A stretch of DNA of 64,000 nt from Nitrospirales bacterium (lineage in GTDB: Bacteria; Nitrospirota; Nitrospiria; Nitrospirales; UBA8639): NCBI GenBank assembly GCA_029261235.1, contig JAJDBS010000111.1, positions 1 through 64,000 of the forward strand, given 5' to 3'. Both the position numbers and the translations under genes were made by a program. Shown here piece by piece: positions 19,537-29,200 of the stretch (the stretch's first letter is position 1; every line of letters begins with the position of its first letter). A model generated the notes under the pieces. The model was not told the DNA's origin. It saw only the letters and a program-made list of their open reading frames with translations, and ran no database searches.

Positions 19537-19959
19537 ATGAATATTTTCTCGCATTCATTCGAAGTCGCCATGAAGGGAGATTCTCAGATGGAGAATCTCA
19601 CATCATCCATGAACGACATCCTCAACAAGTCAGGCATTCGAAACGGCACCTTCACCCTCTTTGTGAAGCACACGACTGCCAGCGTGATGATTGTCGAAGA
19701 CGAGCCAGGTATTCGAGCCGACACACAGAACTTTTGGAATGCAACCATTCCAGCCAAGCCAGATTGGCAACATAACACTCGTAATCAAGGCGAAGACAAC
19801 GGGCATTCACATTTGCGAGGACAATTACAGGGACCGTCGCTCACCATTCCTATCATCCAAGGGGTCCTCACATTGGGCACATGGCAACAGATTGTCATCA
19901 TCGACTTTGACACCCGTGCTCGAACACGAGAGCTCATCGTACAAATCATGGGTGAGTAA
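19537..19959 (+). CDS. YjbQ/UPF0047 family protein
   Basis: From the ATG at 19537 the product is 140 residues, the standard length for this family. Typical segments are ILNKSGIRNGTFTLFVKHTTASVMIVEDEPG, split here as a thiamine-phosphate-synthase-like HTTAS motif, then GHSHLRGQLQGPS and VLTLGTWQQIVIIDFD. Histidines of the HTT and GHSHL motifs form the presumed metal or substrate site. Some members can complement thiamine-phosphate synthase weakly; the physiological role is unknown. The frame extends upstream within the preceding gene, but length and context support 19537. Confidence 0.9.
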   Translation: MNIFSHSFEVAMKGDSQMENLTSSMNDILNKSGIRNGTFTLFVKHTTASVMIVEDEPGIRADTQNFWNATIPAKPDWQHNTRNQGEDNGHSHLRGQLQGPSLTIPIIQGVLTLGTWQQIVIIDFDTRARTRELIVQIMGE

Positions 19960-20025
19960 ACATCATGTCGGTAACAACACATCAATATTTCCTATAGGCC
20001 GTTAAAAGTTAAGGCCATCACTAAT

Positions 20026-21141
20026 ATGATTTACCGACTGATGCACCATTCTACCAGGATCTTGCTCATCGGAATGTTGTCCCTTCTCCCAGGTCTCCCC
20101 GCCAAAGCCCAAGCCCCTTCGTTACCCAACCACACACCGCCCTCTTTTCTCCATCTAAGCGCCAATCAATCCCTCAGCAAGGAAGAACTCAATACCATCG
20201 CGGTCTTCGAGCAAGCCGCGAAGTCAGTCGTATATATTACAAACACCACCGTTCGGCGTGACTTCTGGTCTCTGAATACCTTCGAGGTCCCTCAGGGATC
20301 AGGCTCAGGATTTATCTGGAACACCCAGGGGCACATCGTCACAAATTTTCATGTCGTCTATGGAGCCCACTCAATTCAAGTCGTGTTAGATGACCAGTCA
20401 ACCCATGATGCACAAGTGATCGGCGTGGATCCTGATCATGACTTGGCCGTCTTACAAATCAAAGCTTCGAGGAAACAACTCAATCCTCTTTCCATTGGCA
20501 ATTCAACAGATCTGCTGGTCGGCCAGCACGTCCTAGCCATTGGCAACCCCTTTGGCTTGGATCACACCTTAACGACAGGAGTCGTCAGTGCCCTAGGGCG
20601 CTCCATTAAATCGGTCAATGACCGCACCATAGAAGGCGCCATCCAAACAGATGCCGCCATCAATCCTGGTAATTCCGGCGGACCACTCCTCAATAGTTCA
20701 GGAAAATTGATCGGCGTGAACACGCAGATCATCAGCCCCAGTGGAGCCTATGCTGGCATTGGCTTTGCTGTCCCAGTCGGCATCGTCAAACGCATCGTGC
20801 CGCAACTTATTCAATATGGGAAAGTCATCCGCCCAGGATTAGGGATTTCCCTCATTCCCGATTCCATTGCCAACCGATGGGGAATTAGTGGAATCGTCAT
20901 CGCCCGCATTCAACCAGGAAGTGTAGCAGCCAAAGCCGGGTTGAAAAGCCTAGAAGAGCTTCGATCTGGAAAAATTCGTTTAGGCGACATCATTATCTCA
21001 ATTGATGGCGATCCAGTGAAAAAATTTGATGACCTGGCAACCATCTTAGATCGCCACAATATCGGCGATCAGATTCAATTAGGCGTTCGTCGAAACAACA
21101 GAAAACGTACCCTAATAATCACCCTCCAAGCCGTCCAATAG
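20026..21141 (+). CDS. HtrA/DegP-like S1C serine protease with PDZ domain
   Basis: A 371-residue exported protease. A signal peptide ends at about AKA-QAPS. The trypsin-like domain has the complete triad: His in IVTNFHVVYGAH (about residue 110), Asp in PDHDLAVLQI (about 138) and Ser in NPGNSGGPLLN (about 217). One PDZ domain fills residues about 270-371 (GISGIVIARIQPGSVAAKAGL, GDIIISIDGDPVKKFDDL). It should degrade or chaperone damaged envelope proteins. The 66-bp gap after YjbQ allows either a shared or a separate transcript. Confidence 0.94.
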   Translation: MIYRLMHHSTRILLIGMLSLLPGLPAKAQAPSLPNHTPPSFLHLSANQSLSKEELNTIAVFEQAAKSVVYITNTTVRRDFWSLNTFEVPQGSGSGFIWNTQGHIVTNFHVVYGAHSIQVVLDDQSTHDAQVIGVDPDHDLAVLQIKASRKQLNPLSIGNSTDLLVGQHVLAIGNPFGLDHTLTTGVVSALGRSIKSVNDRTIEGAIQTDAAINPGNSGGPLLNSSGKLIGVNTQIISPSGAYAGIGFAVPVGIVKRIVPQLIQYGKVIRPGLGISLIPDSIANRWGISGIVIARIQPGSVAAKAGLKSLEELRSGKIRLGDIIISIDGDPVKKFDDLATILDRHNIGDQIQLGVRRNNRKRTLIITLQAVQ

Positions 21142-21672
21142 CCACTTCTATCCCTACGATATTTTCCTTTATCGTCTTTAAATGGCATATGCTCTTCACG
21201 TCGAGTGCCAGGTTTCATTCAGAATAAAGACCTCCGACCATCGGAATGGCATACATCTTCTCAAAATCTTGTGACTCTTTCTCTCGTTTTCCACCTACAT
21301 CCTTATGAAGAGAAAAATGAGTCCAGCACTCCAGGTTGTCGACCCCAAAGGTTCGTAAAACCTGCTGAAATTATGTGTTGTTCCAGATCATCAAATCGTC
21401 GAGGCATTCTCTTCACGCTGAAAAACGTCGTCTGAGACCATTCTAGTGGAGTCGTCCTGACTGAAAGAGATACCTGGATTGGGAGAACAATGCCTGTCAT
21501 CCCAAGCAGATGAATGAATGAAAAGAACAGCGATTTTCAAACGGCAGAAGGGAAGAATTTCCGCTTCGACAATTTCTTCATACGTGCTCGCCTAGACAAG
21601 AACGCCTTTTGAATTGCCTATTCCCATGGCACTTGTCCGGTTATCATCAAGACAGCGATTGGGAGGAATCCA
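21142..21672. other. Intergenic region with a diverged repeat
   Basis: No convincing gene is present in these 531 bp. A weak hairpin (ACGATA 21156-21161 / TATCGT 21170-21175 followed by CTTT) may terminate the protease transcript. Around 21215-21345 the DNA resembles 23605-23705, and the piece near 21510-21560 resembles 23930-23980. The ribosome binding site of the next gene (GGGAGG, 21661-21666) closes the region. Confidence 0.5.
21215..21345. repeat. Diverged intergenic repeat, copy A
   Basis: Shared blocks with copy C (23605-23705) in the same order include ACCATCGGAATGGC, GACTCTTTCTCTCG and a GAGAGAAAAATAAG-like block (here AAGAGAAAAATGAG). Spacing differs by a few bases. The two copies flank the glycosyltransferase gene. 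Identified by eye. Confidence 0.5.
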
Positions 21673-22875
21673 ATGCGTAAAATTGTGGTGATGCCGGATG
21701 GCAATTGGCTCTCGCACGTATCGCGACCGCTAGAGATCGCCAAGGCACTGCGTGAGCTGGGCGGCTATCAGATCGTCTTCGCCGGTGACGGGGAATACAT
21801 GCGACTGCCGAGGGAGTGCGGATTCGAGGTCCATCCGGCCCTCACCCACAACCCTGACCACGTCATGCGTTGCTCGCGGTCGGGGCGAGCAAACTGGTGG
21901 GACTACCCGACCCTCGCTGCCCATGTAGAAGCGGATCTTGAGGTCTTCACGCAAGAGAAACCCGACCTGGTGCTCGGCGACTTCCGACTGTCACTCAGCA
22001 CCTCTTGCGAACTAGCGAAAATCCCATTGGCCGTGATTCTGAACGCGGCTTGGACTGATTACTACTCGGCTCAAGTCCGAGCGCCAGAGCATCTCTGGGT
22101 CACCCGAGCGCTTGGACAACGATTGACCACCCACCTACTTCCCAGGATCAAGAGTGCCATCCTCCGCCTAGACAGCCGCCCATTCCGCAGGTACCGACGC
22201 GAGCGCGACTTGGCACCACGCCACAACATATGGGACGTGTGGCGCGGCGATCTCAATCTGATTGTCGACACCCCAGACCACGGCCCCACTGAAAACCTAC
22301 CAGACTCCTTCCAGTACATTGGCCCGATCGTGTGGGAGCCAAACATTTCACCGCCGCCGTGGCTAGAGCACCTCGACCCAGACCGACCAACGATCTACTT
22401 CACAATGGGCAGCACCGGCTACCCACACTTCTTCGAGCTGGCTGTCGAGTTGTTCGGCAATTCCGACTATCAGGGCGTCATGACCACCGCAGGCATGACG
22501 CAATTCGACAAGTTGCCCGACAACTTCTTCGCGGTGGACTACGCGCCGGGCAGTGCACTAATGGAGAAGAGTGACGTTGTCGTCTGTCAGGGCGGAAACG
22601 GCACGATCTATCAAGCGCTGAGCCACGGCGTACCCATCATCGGCATTCCAACGATGCATGACCAAGAGTTTAATCTTGACCGAGTCGTGGCACTTGGAGC
22701 AGGGATTCACCTCAGCGACCTGCGCTTTCGACCCGAACACCTGGAACAAGCCGTGAAGGAAGTCCTGGACAACAAGATTTACCGAGAGGGCGCCCGGCAG
22801 CAGCAGGCAGTCATAGAAAAGTTCGACGGACCACGCGCAGGAGCCCGAGCAATCGACAGCTTCATGAGCACTTGA
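21673..22875 (+). CDS. GT1-family glycosyltransferase, probably horizontally acquired
   Basis: The 400-residue protein begins MRKIVVMPDGNWLSHVSRPLE (a GT1 N-terminal strand with an H-x-x-R-P-L motif). It has PTIYFTMGSTG in the linker and VVCQGGNGTIYQALSHGVPIIGIPTMHDQEFN in the donor-binding half, where GGNGT replaces the more common HGGxGT. Related enzymes glycosylate small hydrophobic acceptors. GGGAGG lies 6 bp before the ATG. The gene is visibly richer in G+C than the surrounding DNA and lies between copies of a repeat, which points to recent transfer. Confidence 0.88.
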   Translation: MRKIVVMPDGNWLSHVSRPLEIAKALRELGGYQIVFAGDGEYMRLPRECGFEVHPALTHNPDHVMRCSRSGRANWWDYPTLAAHVEADLEVFTQEKPDLVLGDFRLSLSTSCELAKIPLAVILNAAWTDYYSAQVRAPEHLWVTRALGQRLTTHLLPRIKSAILRLDSRPFRRYRRERDLAPRHNIWDVWRGDLNLIVDTPDHGPTENLPDSFQYIGPIVWEPNISPPPWLEHLDPDRPTIYFTMGSTGYPHFFELAVELFGNSDYQGVMTTAGMTQFDKLPDNFFAVDYAPGSALMEKSDVVVCQGGNGTIYQALSHGVPIIGIPTMHDQEFNLDRVVALGAGIHLSDLRFRPEHLEQAVKEVLDNKIYREGARQQQAVIEKFDGPRAGARAIDSFMST

Positions 22876-22981
22876 GTCGGCAAAGGTTATTGGAAAGGGT
22901 GCTGTGAAGACGAAAACATTCAAGTATTTCAAGACTAATGAATAAAGAGAAGGGACAATCTTGGCGAGAAAAAAGACCTCG

Positions 22982-23185
22982 CTAAGATAATTTCGGCCCC
23001 TGAGCTTTGAACTCATTACAGGGTCGTGGTGTTTCCAGATCTTTCCCCTTTCGCATATATATGTCATTCACGTGTCTATTCCCTGATGAAGACTCCTCAT
23101 ATAACTCATAGTTCCTCACCTCCATTTCGTATCGAAAAAGATACGATTGTGTATCAGTTTCGATATTTTCCCATTCGCCGTTCAT
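22982..23185 (-). CDS. Possible small hypothetical protein
   Basis: From the ATG at 23185 the frame encodes 67 hydrophilic residues (MNGEWENIETDTQSYLFRYE...). A purine-rich GGGAGGGAGGG ends 12 bp upstream, slightly far for a ribosome binding site. The composition looks protein-like, but there is no recognised family, and part of the frame lies in DNA resembling an intergenic repeat. It could equally be non-coding. Confidence 0.3.
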   Translation of the reverse strand: MNGEWENIETDTQSYLFRYEMEVRNYELYEESSSGNRHVNDIYMRKGKDLETPRPCNEFKAQGPKLS

Positions 23186-23362
23186 GGTGAGACAGAACCC
23201 TCCCTCCCTGCCTTCCCCATCTTCCTGTTTTTGTTTAATCAATCCAACAAGTTACAGAATCGCAGTGGGATAGTCCTGACGGTGCATTAAATGGCACTAA
23301 GCTTGCTCTCATATGAACCAAGACCAGCAAGAGGACGACTAAGGAACAAGGAGGACACAATT

Positions 23363-23437
23363 ATGGACTGGGTACTATTAATGATCGGAACTCTGACAGC
23401 TTTTTGGGGAGTCCTCGCCCTTCATCTTATTTGGTGA
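23363..23437 (+). CDS. 24-residue single-helix membrane peptide
   Basis: A perfect ribosome binding site, AAGGAGG (23348-23354), lies 8 bp before an ATG that opens a 24-codon frame ending in TGA. The peptide MDWVLLMIGTLTAFWGVLAL plus HLIW is one hydrophobic helix with W residues at both ends. The W-x(5)-GTL-x-A spacing recalls CydX-like small subunits of cytochrome bd oxidase, but no cydAB is nearby, so this is only a resemblance. Too short for routine gene finders. Confidence 0.55.
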   Translation: MDWVLLMIGTLTAFWGVLALHLIW

Positions 23438-23604
23438 AGGCCACACTGAAATTAAATCCCAAAGAGTAGGATGCCCCCTTCTATTGATTCAACGATCTTC
23501 CTCAAATGACGACGAAGTCCTCATGCTATACGTGTCCCCTCTATGTATCTATCCAATGTCTTCAAAGGGCCACCTAGGCCTCCATCCCACGCGTCGAGTA
23601 TAGC

Positions 23605-23705
23605 GATGAGACAGGCCTCTAACCATCGGAATGGCGTGGATCTCCCCCATTTCGCATGACTCTTTCTCTCGCCTTTCTGGAATATTTTTATTGAGAGAAA
23701 AATAA
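23605..23705. repeat. Diverged intergenic repeat, copy C
   Basis: Counterpart of the copy at 21215-21345: AACCATCGGAATGGCG, GACTCTTTCTCTCG and GAGAGAAAAATAAG occur in the same order. Confidence 0.5.
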
Positions 23706-24086
23706 GGTCAACTAATAGGGTCAGGCCTGCGTAAGTTCGCAAATCTATGTGTTCAGCTGAGGCATAGCCCCCTTTCGCCCCCTCATGGCAACATCGATTT
23801 CACCAATCTGCCGACTGAAGGTGGAACCATCCCGATGAAAATAAACGGCCACTTCTTCTATGCTGTACGCTCAGAAATACCGAGGCAACCAGTGCCCGCG
23901 AGGACGAAGATGTTCAACTATTTCAAGTCGGATGAATGAATGGAAGGGTCAGCGTAAAGCAGAAATGGTGCGCCCTCGAGGAAAAAGTTCGAACCACTTG
24001 TTCCATATTTTAGAAGAATGGAATGCCGTTCTCCAGAATACCTCTCTTTATAACATACCCTCCCCTTCATGATGGGTAACCCCTTG

Positions 24087-24131
24087 AAACAGCTGGATTC
24101 ATGACTCGCCAAATACCGTCATCCGCTGTTT
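24087..24131. repeat. Inverted repeat upstream of mobC, candidate oriT component
   Basis: AAACAGC (24087-24093) and GCTGTTT (24125-24131) form a 7-bp inverted repeat with a 31-bp spacer, 93 bp before mobC. Origins of transfer commonly lie just upstream of mobC/relaxase genes and carry such repeats. No known nic consensus is recognised, so the assignment is only by position. Confidence 0.3.
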
Positions 24132-24223
24132 CTTAACCACACCAACAACCAACGCGACCCCGAGTCTATTTCCCAGCAACCAGGGTCTCGCATTGTATTG
24201 TCATTTAATCAGAAACGAAAGAT

Positions 24224-24613
24224 ATGCGCTCCACAGACAACAAGCCCATCCCTCCGTTTTCCCTGCGCCTCACATCCGAGGAACGTGCGCAGCTGGAAAA
24301 GGATGCGGTGGGACTGTCGTTAGGAGCCTATATTCGGTCTCGTCTTTTCGATGAGTCCCTGCCTCCACGACGTACCCGCAGCAAACATCCAGTCAAAGAC
24401 CATCAAGCCCTAGCTCAGGTCCTAGGCGAACTAGGTCGCTCCCACCTGGCCAATAACCTGAACCAACTGGCAAAGGCTGCCAATAGTGGCTCACTTGAAG
24501 TCACACCGGATACCGAACAGGCCCTCAAACATGCCTGTTCGGATATTCGATGGATGCGCCATGTCCTGATGGGCGCGTTGGGCCTCATACCGGAGAACCG
24601 TCATGATTCTTAA
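24224..24613 (+). CDS. mobC: MobC-like relaxosome accessory protein
   Basis: The 129-residue protein begins with a ribbon-helix-helix-like segment (FSLRLTSEERAQLEKDAVGL) and has the MobC core: LGAYIRSRLF, a basic linker, and LAQVLGELGRSHLANNLNQLAKAANSGSLEVTPDTE with the N-N-L-N-Q motif. MobC binds oriT and helps the relaxase open the DNA. Its last 11 bp overlap the relaxase gene, whose GGAG ribosome binding site lies inside mobC, indicating coupled translation. Confidence 0.9.
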   Translation: MRSTDNKPIPPFSLRLTSEERAQLEKDAVGLSLGAYIRSRLFDESLPPRRTRSKHPVKDHQALAQVLGELGRSHLANNLNQLAKAANSGSLEVTPDTEQALKHACSDIRWMRHVLMGALGLIPENRHDS

Positions 24614-25892
24614 AGGCGCACAACGTGGAGGAGCCACACAACTGGCTTCCCATCTCCTCAAAACAGAAGAAAATGAACATGTGGAAATTCATGAGCTCAG
24701 TGGTTTTGTCGCGGATGATCTCCATGGGGCCTTGAATGAGATCTATGCCGTGAGTCGGGGGACAAAATGCCACCAATTCATGTTCTCAGTCAGTTTAAAC
24801 CCACCAGTAACAGAACAAGTCCCGATTGAATACTTTGAAAAGGCCATTTCGGATATTGAGCAGAAAACAGGGCTGGTCGATCAGCCCAGAGCCATTGTCT
24901 TTCATGAGAAAGAAGGTCGACGGCACTGCCATGCGGTCTGGTCACGGATTGATCTTCATGAGATGAAGGCCATTAATTTACCGTATTTCAAAATGAAGCT
25001 TCAGGATGTGTCGAAACAACTCTATTTTAAGTATGGCTGGCAGATGCCCCGAGGATTCCTGAATAAGGAAGACCGCAACCCGCTCAATTACACATTAGCG
25101 GAATGGCAACAAGCGAAACGCCTTGATGCTGACCCGAAAATCCTCAAACAACATTTTCAAGACTGCTGGATGGTTTCGGATAGCGCTGAATCCTTTGCGG
25201 ATGCCTTAAAAGAATACGGGTATGGCTTAGCGAAAGGAGACAGGCGAGGTTTTGTAGCCGTGAACTATCAAGGAGAAGTCTTTTCTTTGAGTCGATGGAC
25301 TGGTCTGCAAACCAAACAACTGAAAGACCGTCTTGGCAATCCTGACGCACTCCCAACGATTGAGGCCGTCAAAAGAGACATGGCCGAACAGATGACTACC
25401 CACCTCTGGGAATTTGTGAAGCAGACGAAGAAGGAAGCTGAAATCGCTTTGGAGCCATTGATTCAGAGAAATCGAGTCCTGGTTAACGCTCACAGGAAAG
25501 AGCGCCGGGCTTTCCAAGCCAAGCAGACAACCCGATGGGAGGAAGAAACGAGAGGCCGTTCCCAGCGGTTACCACGAGGGCTCAAAGGTATTTGGTTCCG
25601 TTTAACGGGGAAACATCAGAAGATCAAAGCCCAGAATGAACAAGAGACAGAGAGCTGTCGCCTGCGTGACCGTGATGAGAAACAGAGCTTCATCAACCGA
25701 CAACTCGCAGAAAGACACACGTTGCAGCAAGAGTTCCATGCGTTGAAGCAGGAACACCATGTTCAAAAGCTTCAACTCAAACAAGACATGGCGCGCTTTA
25801 GGGAGAGAGGAGTAGAGCCTCAGGAGAAGAGAAAAGATCAATTACTGGTAAAGGGAAAGACGAAAGATCAGGACTACGGGCCGGAAATGTAG
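24603..25892 (+). CDS. Relaxase/mobilization nuclease
   Basis: A 429-residue relaxase. The N-terminus MILKGAQRGGATQLASHLLK, the segment VSRGTKCHQFMFSVSLNPP, and the metal-binding H-x-H motif HEKEGRRHCHAVWSRID near residue 105 mark the nuclease domain, which nicks DNA at oriT and pilots the strand. Residues beyond ~270 are charged and helical, suiting partner contacts. The usual N-terminal tyrosine motif is not obvious. The protein ends in GPEM, a tail also found on the 125-residue protein at 55714-56091. Coupled to mobC by overlap. Confidence 0.88.
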   Translation: MILKGAQRGGATQLASHLLKTEENEHVEIHELSGFVADDLHGALNEIYAVSRGTKCHQFMFSVSLNPPVTEQVPIEYFEKAISDIEQKTGLVDQPRAIVFHEKEGRRHCHAVWSRIDLHEMKAINLPYFKMKLQDVSKQLYFKYGWQMPRGFLNKEDRNPLNYTLAEWQQAKRLDADPKILKQHFQDCWMVSDSAESFADALKEYGYGLAKGDRRGFVAVNYQGEVFSLSRWTGLQTKQLKDRLGNPDALPTIEAVKRDMAEQMTTHLWEFVKQTKKEAEIALEPLIQRNRVLVNAHRKERRAFQAKQTTRWEEETRGRSQRLPRGLKGIWFRLTGKHQKIKAQNEQETESCRLRDRDEKQSFINRQLAERHTLQQEFHALKQEHHVQKLQLKQDMARFRERGVEPQEKRKDQLLVKGKTKDQDYGPEM

Positions 25893-26237
25893 CCGAACAC
25901 GGGGAAATAATAACTGAGACACCCACTCCCTTCGCTGTTGCAAAAGACTGGGAGAAATACTTCATGGCTACTCCTACGAGACCGTATCATTTTTTGACCA
26001 TACGGAAAGCTTACACTTGATTTAATTCAAGCCTTCTGCTGGAATATCTCCAAATGGGGGCAAGAAGAAAGACTTAAGCACCATCCTGAGTCTCAAATTT
26101 GGTCTAAAAGCACACACAGCATTCTTCAAAGAATTCGATGAATTTCTTTTTGAGTATCTCCAATCGATCAGAGAACATTCCAAAATAAGATCCAGGACTT
26201 TTCCTGCCTACCTTTAATTTATAAATGGAGGGATGAA
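25893..26237. other. Intergenic region with solitary IS end
   Basis: No gene is seen in these 345 bp. The 16-bp sequence at 25990-26005 repeats the right end of the IS481-like element at 31 kb. The rest is A+T-rich with no ribosome binding site until GGAGGG at 26227, which serves the next gene. Confidence 0.5.
25990..26005. repeat. Solitary copy of IS481-like right end
   Basis: TTTTTTGACCATACGG here is identical to 30987-31002 at the end of the IS481-like element and lies in the same orientation. It may be the scar of a lost copy, or one side of a composite arrangement around the SBBP gene. Confidence 0.6.
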
Positions 26238-29200
26238 ATGAGTCGTTATTCCTTGAATATTTTTATTGTGGTAATACTCCTTTTGCTCAGCATTCCAATA
26301 GGTGTGCCTGCATATCAAAAAAACTTCGGGGACTCTACAACCAAAGAGACGTCCAACCCGATGCGGTCTTTTCTGCAAGTCCCCTTAAGTTTTGAAGCCA
26401 ATCGCGGACAGGTCGAGAATTCTGTGAATTTTATCTCTCGCGGATCCGGGTATACTCTGTTTTTAAACTCCTCAGAGGCAGTGTTATCTATGCAAGCAAC
26501 AAAACAATTACCTGATGTGAGAATGCCCACAGACGCCCTTCAGAAAAATCAGAAATTGACGGACCCGAATCGGTCTGTCGTGGTTCGGATGTCTTTAGTG
26601 AATGCAAATGAACATTCCAAAATCATGGGTAAAGATGAATTGCCGGGAAAGGCCAATTACTTTACAGGGAATGATCCCAAGAAATGGCAAACGGATATTC
26701 CAACCTATTCGAAGGTGGAATACTCTAATATTTACCCTGGGATTGATTTAATGTATTACGGCAATCAGCGGCAACTGGAATATGATTTCATCCTCAAACC
26801 TGGGGCTGATCCAAAACAGATCACCTTGGCCTTTCAGGGCATCGATAACATGGATCTAGATAAACAAGGGAATCTGGTTCTCTATGTTGGCAAAGAAACT
26901 TTGCGTCAACATAAGCCTAAGGTTTATCAAGAAATCCACGGTGTCCGGCAACCTATTTCAGGTAGCTATGTTCTTAAATCCAAAAACCAGGTTGCCTTTC
27001 AAGTTGGGAAATATAATTCCCAGATTCCACTCGTTATCGACCCGATATTGAGCTATGCCACCTACCTCAGTGGGACCAATGACGATAAACCCAATCGAGG
27101 TATGGCTGTGGATGCACAGGGCCATGCCTATGTGACGGGCTATACTACCTCACTAGATTTCCCCATCCAGGGTGCCATTCAAACGACAAATGGGGGAAAT
27201 TTGGATGCCTTTATAACGAAATTTAACCCCTCTGGAACTGGCTTGATCTATTCGACCTATCTAGGAGGTAGTGGTGATGAATTCCCCAGTGCAGTAACTA
27301 TCGACTCTACCGGTAATGCGTATATTGTTGGGGGAGTCGTATCAACAAACTTTCCCGTCCAGAATGCTTTTCAGAGTTCAAAAGGAGGAGGAGCTTTTGA
27401 CGCTTTCTTAACGAAAATCAATCCCACCGGCTCAGCTCTAGTTTTCTCCACTTACCTGGGAGGTGGAACCGGGAATGGTCTTGATGAAGGTCTCGCGGTT
27501 GTTGTTGATGGAACTAACCACGCTTATGTGACGGGGTTTACTGATTCTTTTAATTTTCCAGTAACCCCAGGGGCGTTTCAGGAATCTCATAACGATGCAA
27601 GAGATGGCTTCGTCACCAAGTTTGCTCCCACGGGAACCTCACTCATTTATTCAACCTACGTTGGTGCACTTGATGCCGATTCAGTTAGCAGTATTGCCAT
27701 TGACGGAAATGGGAATGCGTATATTACAGGATTAACCTTTTCCTCCGACTGGCCCATCGCCAATGCATACCAAGGGATGATAGCCGGCTCCGCCGATGCT
27801 TTCGTGACAGTCCTAAATCCCACAGGAACCGGTCTCGTTTTTTCTACCTTTCTGGGGGGGACTGGAACAGATGACAGCCGAGACATCAGCCTGGATGGAG
27901 GGGGTAATATCCTTGTAGCAGGAGTTACACAGTCCACGAATTTCCCCACTTCAGCCAATGCCCATAAACAAACACTCGATGGCCCATCTGACGCCTTTAT
28001 AACAAAACTCAATGCATCAGGGAGTACGCTGATTTTCTCAAGCTATTTGGGAGGAATTTCCACCGATAGTATTGACCAACTCACAACCGACCCGTCTGGG
28101 GCGGTTTACGTGACAGGCGCTACAAATTCTCCAAATTTTCCCACGGTTGATCCTCTTTCTGGATCATCGGGTAGTGGGCAAGAGGCCTTTGTCACAAAAA
28201 TTGATCCTGGAAGTGGGACCATCCTTTTCTCTACTCTGCTTGGGGGAAGCCTCGGTGACTCTGGAAATGGGATTGGGTTGGATGCCGCTGACAATATTTA
28301 TGTCTTGGGGGTCACTAGGTCTTTGGATTTTCCGACTACTCCCAATGCATTTCAACAAAACGCCCTAGGTGTGGGCATTAATACCTTTGTAGCCAAAATT
28401 GAGCAGAATCTCATCCCTTTTGCCCATGCCGGTCCGGACCAGACCGTTAATGAGGGAGTCCTCGTTCAACTAGATGGAACTGGTAGTTCCGATCCTCAAA
28501 ATGATCCATTGAATTTTGCTTGGACACAAGTGGGTGGCCCTGGCGTGCTAATAAATAATCCTGGTACCGCCACCCCCACTTTTTTGGCTCCGTATATTTC
28601 ATCGAACCAAACGCTTACGTTTAAACTGGTTGTGGATGACGGGACATCATTTAGTGATCCAGACTATGTGGACATTGTAGTAGGGAATATTAACACCCCC
28701 CCTGAGGCAGATGCGGGGAATGACAGTACGATTAAGCCAGGAGCGACCGTAGTTTTGGATGGAAGTAACAGTTTTGATAATGAAAGTGATCCCATTAGTT
28801 ATCAATGGACTCAAGCGAGTGGAACTCTCGTCACTCTATCAGATGGGACCGCTCAACAACCGACGTTTACTGCTCCGAACGCTGTTGGAGATGTTCTTGT
28901 GTTCAAATTACAGGTATCAGATGGGAAGGAATCCAGTAGCCTGTCGCCAGGGACTGATTCGGCTCAACCAGATACAGTTGCCGTCACGATGGTGGCCAAT
29001 AGTCAACCTATTGGCGATGCTGGTCCTGACCAAATCAAAGATGAAGGGAACCTCGTGACATTGAACGGAAGTGGAAGTTTCGATCCTGATGGAGGAGACA
29101 CGATTTCATTTCAATGGATGCAAATTGGGGGGACCTCAGTAGCCTTAAGTTCCGCAACATCTTCCAATCCTACCTTTACAGCTCCCAATGTAGGGGCCGG

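Larger units (their letters stand above)
23438..24223. other. Long intergenic region before the mobilization genes
   Basis: Open frames on both strands lack ribosome binding sites and recognisable motifs. The region contains repeat copy C (about 23605-23705), a block near 23895-23985 that resembles 22910-22980 and 21510-21560, and an inverted repeat just before mobC that may belong to an origin of transfer. Confidence 0.5.

Noticed and set aside
23860-24072. 70-codon plus-strand frame before mobC
   Set aside because: Overlaps a diverged repeat block, has no ribosome binding site and no motif.
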